Below, piece by piece: positions 7,854-13,210 of a DNA stretch of 13,210 nt. Under the pieces are notes generated by a model. The model was not told the DNA's origin. It ran no database searches and saw nothing but the letters and a program-made list of their open reading frames with translations. This DNA comes from an uncultured Anaerovibrio sp. GTDB taxonomy: Bacteria; Bacillota; Negativicutes; Selenomonadales; Selenomonadaceae. The DNA lies in contig CACZYN010000022.1 in the NCBI GenBank assembly GCA_902785445.1, positions 13,626 to 26,835 of the forward strand. The letters run 5' to 3'. The position numbers were made by a program, and so were the translations under genes. Positions within the stretch are counted from its first letter, which is position 1, and every line of letters begins with the position of its first letter.

Positions 7854-9253
7854 ACGCCCAGCCCCTTCAATCTATCATATAGTATCTTACCCGATGAATT
7901 ACGGGGTATTTCCTCCACCTGCACCACCGCAAAGGCAGAACTGTGCAAATGGGTAAATTCACTCAAACTCAGGCACAATTCCTTGGAATTTATATCCTCC
8001 GTGGTGTAGACCACCAGCTTATCATCGACACCGGCACAAGCACAAGAAAGATAACCCTGACTTTTGAGATATGCCTCCACCGCATCCAAACTCACACGAT
8101 TGCCAAACAATTTAAGGAACCGCTTCTTTCGTCCAGTAATATAATAAAAGCCGTCACCATCCCGGCGTGCGATATCCCCAGTATGAAGCACTCCATGATT
8201 CTCATCACCTTTGCTAAGGTCATCCTGACACTCAGCATAGCCAAGGGTTACATTATCTCCGTAATAAATTAGTTCGCCATCAATATCCGAAGTCGTTATC
8301 TCTGACCCACTGTCATCCGTCAAGGCCAGCCGTCCCTCTGGTACAGCAATCCCAATGCTTCCGGCCTTTTCCTGAGCATATTCCCATGGAAGATAAGCCA
8401 TTCTGGCTGTGGCCTCACATGCGCCATACATAGTAATGAATTCAATCCCCTTTTCAGCACACACTTCGGCAAACTCAGCCGAAAGACCGGCCGCCAGCTT
8501 GCCTCCAGCCTGGGTAATAAAGCGCAATGATGGCAAATCCATCCGGCCAAACCGCATCCGTTTGAGCATTTCATAGGTATAAGGCACCCCGCCAAAATTG
8601 GTAACCTCATGCTGCTTTAACAGCTCCCAAAATACACGGGCAAACATTGAAGCCTCAGTAAGCACTATACTGCCGCCCGCAAACAGCTGGGTCTGAATGA
8701 TTGAAAGACCGTATGTATAATACATAGGCATTGTAGTAATAGCCCTGTCTTTGGAAGTCAAGGACAAATACTTCACAATGGATAATGTATTGACCATTAT
8801 ATTCTGATAAGACTGGCGAACAAGCTTAGGGCTGCCGGTACTACCAGAGGTTGACAACAAAACTGCTAACTCATCGTGAATAGGATATATTTCTGCCCTG
8901 GTATCCCACAGCTGATAATTCCCATCTGAATACAATACTGTGCCGTTACCGGACTTACGTCCAACCTCCATCCACAGATACTTTGGATGATATGTTGTCA
9001 GCAAATGTTCCAAAAGGTCATCCTGTACTTCCCCGTTAAGCAGCAAAGGCACCACACCATGTCGCAGTGCCCCCACATAAGCCGTTACCGCCGATGCAGA
9101 ATTACAGCACAACAAAAAAGCTACACTGCGCTTTTCCATATATCCAGCAATATTATCAGCCTCTGCCACCAACTGGGCGAAGGTCCATACCTTGCCCGAC
9201 TCTTCAATAAGTGCCGTTGCATCACCGAATTTTTCCAACTGGTCAAAAATCAT
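7850..9253 (-). CDS. AMP-forming acyl ligase (ANL superfamily)
   Basis: Adenylating enzyme of 467 residues that should activate a carboxylic acid with ATP and pass it to a thiol, most likely the adjacent ACP. ANL core motifs are all present: STSGSTGSPK (134-143, phosphate loop), YGACEAT (276-282), HTGD (357-360), GRKKRFLKLFGNRVS (374-388, hinge) and NSSGK with the catalytic Lys456. No carrier domain is fused, consistent with an in trans ACP. At 467 residues it is shorter than typical acyl-CoA synthetases (about 550) and close to ligases that load stand-alone carrier proteins. The ATG at 9253 has GAGG nine bases upstream; the TTG at 9268, directly after the ACP stop, would add five residues and is less likely. 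It overlaps the GNAT gene by four bases (GTGA). Acid specificity cannot be read from the sequence. Confidence 0.93.
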   Translation of the reverse strand: MIFDQLEKFGDATALIEESGKVWTFAQLVAEADNIAGYMEKRSVAFLLCCNSASAVTAYVGALRHGVVPLLLNGEVQDDLLEHLLTTYHPKYLWMEVGRKSGNGTVLYSDGNYQLWDTRAEIYPIHDELAVLLSTSGSTGSPKLVRQSYQNIMVNTLSIVKYLSLTSKDRAITTMPMYYTYGLSIIQTQLFAGGSIVLTEASMFARVFWELLKQHEVTNFGGVPYTYEMLKRMRFGRMDLPSLRFITQAGGKLAAGLSAEFAEVCAEKGIEFITMYGACEATARMAYLPWEYAQEKAGSIGIAVPEGRLALTDDSGSEITTSDIDGELIYYGDNVTLGYAECQDDLSKGDENHGVLHTGDIARRDGDGFYYITGRKKRFLKLFGNRVSLDAVEAYLKSQGYLSCACAGVDDKLVVYTTEDINSKELCLSLSEFTHLHSSAFAVVQVEEIPRNSSGKILYDRLKGLGV

Positions 9254-9268
9254 CTTACGCAGCCTCAA

Positions 9269-9508
9269 TCAAAGCTCTACATCATATTTCTGCAAAATTT
9301 CCTTGCCCTTGCCAAAGGTACCAAAATCCATAATATCTTCCGTCTCAAACATGATATCAAAGGCATCCTCGATGGAAGCCATCAACCGCATATGCCCCAC
9401 CGAATCCCATTCTGGAATACTGTCAAAAGCAAGTTCATCAGTCAATGCGCTGTCATCTATTTCCAAAGCCTCTTTAAAAGCTTCCTTATACTTTTCCATA
9501 TTAGTCAT
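9269..9508 (-). CDS. Acyl carrier protein (79 aa)
   Basis: Second free-standing ACP. The phosphopantetheine site is PEWDSVGHM with Ser36, followed by the acidic recognition helix (SIEDAFDIMFETEDI). An in-frame start five codons upstream exists, but GGAGG lies seven bases before the ATG at 9508, so that is the start. ACPs with an EWDSVGH motif are common in surface-polysaccharide loci, where they present acyl groups to ligases or transferases. It sits between a KASIII gene (25 bases upstream) and an AMP-forming ligase (15 bases downstream), so it could receive an acyl group from either. The two ACPs of the cluster differ at almost all surface positions, which suggests separate partners. Confidence 0.92.
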   Translation of the reverse strand: MTNMEKYKEAFKEALEIDDSALTDELAFDSIPEWDSVGHMRLMASIEDAFDIMFETEDIMDFGTFGKGKEILQKYDVEL

Positions 9509-9515
9509 ATATATT

Positions 9516-9520
9516 CCTCC
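9516..9520 (-). promoter_or_regulatory. Ribosome binding site of the second ACP
   Basis: GGAGG on the minus strand, seven bases before the ATG at 9508; it decides against the upstream in-frame start. Confidence 0.8.
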
Positions 9521-9533
9521 CAAAAAACGAAGC

Positions 9534-10586
9534 CTAAAGCTCCCATGTATCGTAAATCACTGTATCAGACAAATCCGCCGTTAGTGCACCCCAGGATAAT
9601 CCCACACCAAAGCCGCAAATCAGTACCTTGGAAAGGCCTTTTCTCGCCACCAATTTCTTATGAGCTTTGGACAGCATCAGTGGCACTGATGCTGAAACCG
9701 TGTTCCCCATATGCTTCAACTCTATGGGCATTCTATCCAGTGATACACCAATCCGCTTGGCCAAAAACTCCAAAATCAATTGATTGGCCTGGTGCATGGC
9801 AAAGGTTCCCACTTCATCCAGCTGCCAACCGGCATACTCCAATGTATCCTTCACCATTGGTGGCACCTGGCTTAGTGCAAAATTCATAATCTCCAAGCCG
9901 TCCATATAGGTGTATTCCGGCCAACGGGGATGTCCATTCTTATCCATAACTGGTTGTTCGGTTTCTGCTGACTTTGGCAAACGCCAACCACCGGCCTCCA
10001 TAAAGATATACTGGTAACCACTGCCATCAGAATGAATATTAAAGCACATGGTCTGCGGTCCACGCTCTACCACGGTGACCGCAAAGCCATCCCCCAATAC
10101 CATACGGTTGCCCCTGTCCTGCTCATGAATCATTCGAAGCTGGGTATCCCCCGTAAACACCAGAACCCTCCGGCAACTGCCAGATGATACCAACAGTGCC
10201 GCCTGATACAGACCATAAACATAACCAGAACAACCATAGTTAATATCAAAGGCCACCGCAGACTGAGGTAATCCCAGCCTGTCCTGCAATATTACACTGG
10301 TGGCTGGCACCCGATAATCCGGCGTCTGGGATATAAAAACAATCCCCTCGAAATCGTCGCCAGTAAAACCACTTTCCTGCATCAGCCGCTTCGCCAAAAT
10401 CACCCCATAATCCGAGGTGCACATGGACTCATCGGCCACATGGACCGATTCCACACCAGTGGATTTTTTTATGCGTTTTACTTCCTTTTCGTTGAAGAAT
10501 TTTTCATACTCGGAAATATCGATACTATGCTTTGGCAAGCCAGATGCTATATGGGATATTTTTAAGTTTGATAGTTTTACTTTCAT
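9534..10586 (-). CDS. KASIII-type 3-oxoacyl-ACP synthase (complete, 350 aa)
   Basis: Complete FabH-like condensing enzyme, catalysing decarboxylative Claisen condensation of an acyl starter with malonyl-ACP. The triad is Cys119 (NYGCSGYVYG), His265 (MHQANQ) and Asn295 (MGNTVSAS). A typical FabH is about 315-330 residues; this is slightly longer, as in specialised KASIII-like enzymes, and has an insert around 195-225 rich in Pro and charged residues. I chose the ATG at 10586 (MKVKLSNLKI), four bases after the SDR stop, over an in-frame start at 10619 that would overlap the SDR. It resembles the edge ketosynthase in the DRLGL, MDGL/M and HQAN regions but clearly diverges, so the two are paralogues with probably different substrates. 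The ACP gene follows 25 bases later. Confidence 0.93.
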   Translation of the reverse strand: MKVKLSNLKISHIASGLPKHSIDISEYEKFFNEKEVKRIKKSTGVESVHVADESMCTSDYGVILAKRLMQESGFTGDDFEGIVFISQTPDYRVPATSVILQDRLGLPQSAVAFDINYGCSGYVYGLYQAALLVSSGSCRRVLVFTGDTQLRMIHEQDRGNRMVLGDGFAVTVVERGPQTMCFNIHSDGSGYQYIFMEAGGWRLPKSAETEQPVMDKNGHPRWPEYTYMDGLEIMNFALSQVPPMVKDTLEYAGWQLDEVGTFAMHQANQLILEFLAKRIGVSLDRMPIELKHMGNTVSASVPLMLSKAHKKLVARKGLSKVLICGFGVGLSWGALTADLSDTVIYDTWEL

Positions 10587-10590
10587 AATA

Positions 10591-11361
10591 TCAATCCGTC
10601 CCCAGCAAACTTCCACCATCTACCAAAAGGTCAGTTCCCGTAATCCAACGAGCCGCATCACTCAAAAGAAACAAAACCGCACCGCTTACGTCCTCTGGCT
10701 GGCCAGTACCTAATATATACCTCTGAAAAACATGCTCAGTCTGTATGATACTATCAACCTTTGCGGCCTCTTGCGTCATATTTGTTTCCACCCAACCAGG
10801 ACTAATGCTATTGATTCTATGTTGTGAACGACATATCTCTTTGGCAGTAGCACGAACAAATGATAAAACAGCCCCCTTGGCTGCCGTATAAGCAAATTGT
10901 CCTCTGTTACCGTAATGAGCTGCAGTAGAGGCAAATACCACATATGACGATCCTTTAGCAGCATATTTTTTCTTGGCCATACCTTGTATAAAACGCACCA
11001 TACCCCAAAAACTAGTATCCAGGATACGATGTGCCAAATCATCATCATACATTCTAAGAGCTGTCATGCCAGTGATGCCAGCAGTATATACACCGCCGTT
11101 AACTTTCCCATGCTTTTCGACAAATTCACCCAAAACACGATCCCAATCCTCCGGACCTGCCTCAAGCACATCCAAAGTTTGTACTTCAATCAGGTCAGGG
11201 AACGACTTCTGCACTTCTTGCAATCTTTCCTCATTACGCGCAACAGCCAATACATGAGCTCCTGCCCTAGCCAAATCCAGGGTAATATGCCGCCCCATAC
11301 CAGATGAAGCACCCACTACCACAAAATTCTTATTTTCAAATTGAAACTTTACATCCTTCAT
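10591..11361 (-). CDS. Short-chain dehydrogenase/reductase with atypical active site (FabG-like)
   Basis: Classical-length SDR (256 aa), NAD(P)-dependent, probably reducing a beta-keto or other carbonyl on the chain built by the neighbouring ketosynthase. The cofactor loop is GASSGMG (17-23); the Arg after the second strand (AVARNEE) points to NADPH. Catalytic Ser145, Tyr158 and Lys162 (YTAAK) are in place. Two usual features are altered: the NNAG motif reads YTAG (92-95), and the helix-4 Asn of the catalytic tetrad is replaced by Ser117 or Thr116 (DTSFWGM). The C-terminal PGWVETNM and TGTDLLVDGG motifs are normal. The ATG at 11361 has AAGGA ten bases upstream. The stop at 10591 is four bases before the KASIII start, implying coupled translation. 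FabG-like is the best guess; the substrate is unknown. Confidence 0.88.
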   Translation of the reverse strand: MKDVKFQFENKNFVVVGASSGMGRHITLDLARAGAHVLAVARNEERLQEVQKSFPDLIEVQTLDVLEAGPEDWDRVLGEFVEKHGKVNGGVYTAGITGMTALRMYDDDLAHRILDTSFWGMVRFIQGMAKKKYAAKGSSYVVFASTAAHYGNRGQFAYTAAKGAVLSFVRATAKEICRSQHRINSISPGWVETNMTQEAAKVDSIIQTEHVFQRYILGTGQPEDVSGAVLFLLSDAARWITGTDLLVDGGSLLGTD

Positions 11362-11406
11362 TATTTACCCATCCTTAAGATTTTGTAAAATGAGACTTAT
11401 CACCCG

Positions 11407-12090
11407 TTAGCGTAGGGTAAATATATCATTCTCATATTTCAAGCCTTGGGCTGAATATGGCTCCCCGTGTCCCGGCATGATTTCGAACTGCTCCCCCACC
11501 GACAGCAAATAGGGAAGAGTATATTTTTTATAATCCTTTTTGGAACCACCTGGTAATCTAAGCAATACAGGCAAATCCAAAATTAAATAATCACCGGAAA
11601 ACAAATACTTATCATCAAACTCAATAACCATACTGCCCGCAGAATGTCCCGGCCTCGAGGATAAATGAAGCTTGTGATCTCCCCACTGGAAATCATAGCT
11701 GTCATCAAAAACCACATCTGCCTCAATGGCATCCGTAGGCAAAGCATCACAAAAGGCCTCCGCCTCCTTCTCATGCCCCTGGGCCTCCGGGGACATCAAG
11801 GCATAAAATGTCCACGGAACATTGTTGCTTGGATCCGCAATATATTCAGCACAATCCCTGTGGCATATCACCCTTGTATCAAAAGCATTCTTATACCAAT
11901 TTACACCAGACACATGGTCAAAATGTTCATGGGTCAAAAGAATAATCAGTTCCCGAATTCCCGTCTCTTTCAATTTGGTCATAACCTCATCAGAGCGGCT
12001 AGGATCAATCAGCAAGGCAGTATCTCCTTCAATCATAAGATACATATTTGATGCCACATATTTCATGGGAAACCTGTGAAATTCGCACAT
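11407..12090 (-). CDS. Metallo-beta-lactamase-fold hydrolase, possible acyl-ACP thioesterase
   Basis: A 227-residue MBL-fold enzyme of glyoxalase II-like shape. Metal ligands are all visible: THEHFDH (His54, His56, Asp58, His59), RPGHSAG (His149), SGDY (Asp167) and PGHGE (His208), so it should bind two metal ions, and it has no signal peptide. The family includes thioester hydrolases (glyoxalase II, some polyketide-releasing thioesterases) along with many unrelated hydrolases. The position directly after an ACP suggests it cleaves an acyl-ACP thioester to free the acid, but this is inference from context. The annotated ATG at 12090 has only a weak upstream purine run (GGAAT at 13 bases); the ATG at 12066 (eight residues in), with CAGG six bases upstream, is an alternative. 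After the stop there is a 44- to 45-base gap to the SDR, among the longest in the cluster. Confidence 0.85.
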   Translation of the reverse strand: MCEFHRFPMKYVASNMYLMIEGDTALLIDPSRSDEVMTKLKETGIRELIILLTHEHFDHVSGVNWYKNAFDTRVICHRDCAEYIADPSNNVPWTFYALMSPEAQGHEKEAEAFCDALPTDAIEADVVFDDSYDFQWGDHKLHLSSRPGHSAGSMVIEFDDKYLFSGDYLILDLPVLLRLPGGSKKDYKKYTLPYLLSVGEQFEIMPGHGEPYSAQGLKYENDIFTLR

Positions 12091-12110
12091 ATATTTATAA
12101 TTCCAATCTA

Positions 12111-12329
12111 TCAGCGATTGATAAGCTGATACAAATCGCGCACGACCTTGGCATCACGCACCTCTTGTGGCTCTACATGAGTCTTGGCCACCTTAGAGCA
12201 CAATGCCAGAAAGGAAACATAACTCAAAGAATCCCATTCCTCAATTTCTTCCAAAACAGAGTCCATCTGCAATTCCTCTTCCGTATCCATAACATCAGTC
12301 AACTTTTCAATAAATTCCTGTTCATTCAT
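12111..12329 (-). CDS. Acyl carrier protein (72 aa)
   Basis: Small acidic four-helix carrier protein that holds acyl groups as thioesters on a 4'-phosphopantetheine arm in the cytoplasm. The attachment motif is EEWDSLSYV, with Ser34 as the modified residue. The length of 72 residues and the acidic stretch before the motif fit the free-standing ACPs of specialised pathways rather than the housekeeping AcpP, whose motif is usually GADSLD. The ATG at 12329 is supported by AGGAG nine bases upstream. It lies 24 bases after the KASIII gene and 20 bases before an MBL-fold hydrolase, so it probably carries the chain that the ketosynthase extends and the hydrolase may release. No phosphopantetheinyl transferase is seen here; the host enzyme would have to activate it. 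Confidence 0.9.
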   Translation of the reverse strand: MNEQEFIEKLTDVMDTEEELQMDSVLEEIEEWDSLSYVSFLALCSKVAKTHVEPQEVRDAKVVRDLYQLINR

Positions 12330-12338
12330 AAATAAAAA

Positions 12339-12343
12339 CTCCT
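12339..12343 (-). promoter_or_regulatory. Ribosome binding site of the first ACP
   Basis: AGGAG on the minus strand, nine bases before the ATG at 12329. It fixes the start of this short gene. Confidence 0.75.
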
Positions 12344-12353
12344 TTTAGTCAAG

Positions 12354-13210
12354 TTAAATTTCATTGGTTGGCAATATGTTGATATCACTCAAATCCATTA
12401 TCATGGAGGCTACTGATAATCCAGCTCCAAAGCCAGAAAGCAGTGCTTTGTGATATTTAGTATAATCTGCCCCATCTTTTTTCAATTCCGTCATAGCTGT
12501 AGGTATAGATGCCATATCCGTATTGCCTATGTTGGCACACTTGAATGGCATCACCTCTGATGACATACCCAGCTTTTCCGCCAAGGAATTCACAATCAAA
12601 CCATTGGCCTGATGCACCAATGCGATATCCACATCATCTTTACTTAATTCCGCATATTTCAGCAAAGCCATAATATTATCCGGAACTTCTTTCAAGGTAA
12701 AATCCGTAATAGCCATTCCATCCATGATAGTATAATTTTCCGGTTCAATAATTCTTTCCCCATCAGCAGTGGTCCGCTTTCTTTCTCTGGCCGCGCCACG
12801 GGGCTCATAAAGCTTCTTGAACCTGTCACCATAGCTATCAATATTGTAGTAAATCTTTTTTTTAGCAGATTCTGCTGTACGTCCCAGTATAGCGACACTG
12901 GCAGCATCACCCATTATAGTCATAAAAGCCGTATCCGTAGGATTAGTATCCTCTGGATTGGAGGTTACATCACCGCAACACAACAAAACCTTCTTGCCAA
13001 GATTCGACAGCATGGAAGCTGCAATATGTATTCCATATACAAATCCCGGACAACTGCAGTTTACATCAAAGGCCATGATGTCCGTTCCTAACCCTAAACG
13101 GTCCTGAATACAATAGCTTGTGGCTGGTAATGGATAATCCGGCCGCTGTGTTACAAAAAACACTGCCCCAATATCTTCCCGCTTAACTAAAAAAAAAAAA
13201 AAAATTCTTT
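12354..13210 (-). CDS. KASIII-type 3-oxoacyl-ACP synthase, 5' end cut by the window edge
   Basis: Thiolase-fold condensing enzyme of the FabH/KASIII family, expected to join an acyl-CoA or acyl-ACP starter to malonyl-ACP. Only the C-terminal 284 or so codons are present: the frame stays open to the edge, and the GTG at 13163 is an internal Val codon (family alignment places it just before the TQRPDYPLPA strand). Counting from that Val, the catalytic Cys is residue 38 (DVNCSCPGFVYG), His 184 (VHQANG) and Asn 214 (NIGNTD), so the triad is complete. Cys+1 is Pro where most relatives have Ser. The C-terminal GFGAGLS loop is intact. Beyond the edge side of KREDIGAVFF the frame reads four Phe from a 16-base homopolymer, which does not look like family sequence and may be an assembly or read error. 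The stop lies 24 bases before an ACP gene, its likely partner. Family call is firm; substrate is unknown. Confidence 0.9.
   Translation of the reverse strand, partial: RIFFFFLVKREDIGAVFFVTQRPDYPLPATSYCIQDRLGLGTDIMAFDVNCSCPGFVYGIHIAASMLSNLGKKVLLCCGDVTSNPEDTNPTDTAFMTIMGDAASVAILGRTAESAKKKIYYNIDSYGDRFKKLYEPRGAARERKRTTADGERIIEPENYTIMDGMAITDFTLKEVPDNIMALLKYAELSKDDVDIALVHQANGLIVNSLAEKLGMSSEVMPFKCANIGNTDMASIPTAMTELKKDGADYTKYHKALLSGFGAGLSVASMIMDLSDINILPTNEI
13189..13204. repeat. 16-base poly-A tract (poly-T on the coding strand) at the window edge
   Basis: An uninterrupted run of 16 A lies inside the reading frame of the KASIII gene, where it encodes Phe-Phe-Phe-Phe. Only six bases remain beyond it, so the frame upstream cannot be verified. 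It could be a contig-end artefact, a sequencing slippage error, or a real slippery tract that would switch the gene on and off. Confidence 0.9.

Noticed and set aside
8987..9889. A 300-codon open frame on the plus strand
   Set aside because: It runs antisense across the AMP ligase start, the second ACP and KASIII, has low-complexity His/Ser/Pro-rich sequence and no family motif, and the minus-strand genes have full catalytic motifs.
11362..11406. A small AT palindrome (ATTTT-AC-AAAAT) between the MBL and SDR genes, considered as a terminator
   Set aside because: The stem is all A/T, short and without a GC-rich hairpin or a following T run, so it is unlikely to end transcription.
9534..12329. 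A housekeeping fatty-acid synthesis (fab) cluster
   Set aside because: There is no fabD, fabF, fabZ, fabK or acc gene, and the ACP motifs are EWDS rather than the usual housekeeping DSLD type.

Overview
The window is one strand-uniform stretch of a bacterial gene cluster. Every gene I can support reads on the minus strand, so transcription runs from about 13210 down to 1. Genes either overlap by a few bases or are separated by at most 55 bases. No promoter, terminator, RNA gene, insertion sequence or CRISPR array is visible, so this is the inside of a polycistron that continues past both edges. Clear purine-rich ribosome binding sites, moderate G+C and frequent GTG starts suggest a Firmicute. 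The gene repertoire (ACP/KASIII/LuxC/LuxE sets of the kind found in surface-glycan and flagellin-glycan loci) would suit an outer-membrane Firmicute such as a Selenomonas-like Negativicute. This taxonomic guess is inference from style, not from a marker gene.

Layout in transcription order. (1) 13210-11407: a KASIII-type ketosynthase (5' end outside the window), an acyl carrier protein and a metallo-beta-lactamase-fold hydrolase. (2) 11361-9269: a short-chain dehydrogenase, a second complete KASIII-type ketosynthase and a second ACP. (3) 9253-7212: an AMP-forming acyl ligase coupled to a GNAT acyltransferase. (4) 7207-4948: a LuxE-like acyl-protein synthetase and a LuxC-like acyl reductase, the two enzymes that make fatty aldehyde in bioluminescent bacteria, here without luciferase (LuxAB) or LuxD. 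(5) 4940-2379: a second SDR and a split transketolase (N-terminal ThDP half and C-terminal half as two genes). (6) 2395-92: a 767-residue protein with an N-terminal HAD-like region and a C-terminal Rossmann-like region. (7) 36-1: the first 12 codons of a further gene.

The genes can be joined into one pathway, as inference. Acyl units are loaded on two dedicated ACPs by the ligase and the KASIII enzymes, and the beta-keto group is reduced by an SDR. The chain is then freed (MBL hydrolase) or handed on (GNAT), reactivated by LuxE and reduced to an aldehyde by LuxC. The aldehyde would be a natural acceptor for the split transketolase, which could add a two-carbon ketol unit to give a dihydroxyketone for the second SDR to modify. 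The LuxE-LuxC-SDR-transketolase order, with overlapping or near-overlapping genes, is the most interesting feature. It looks like a biosynthetic route to an unusual acyl-derived or branched polyol-type modification, possibly of a surface glycan or flagellin. No glycosyltransferase or nucleotide-sugar gene lies in the window, so the final acceptor is unknown.
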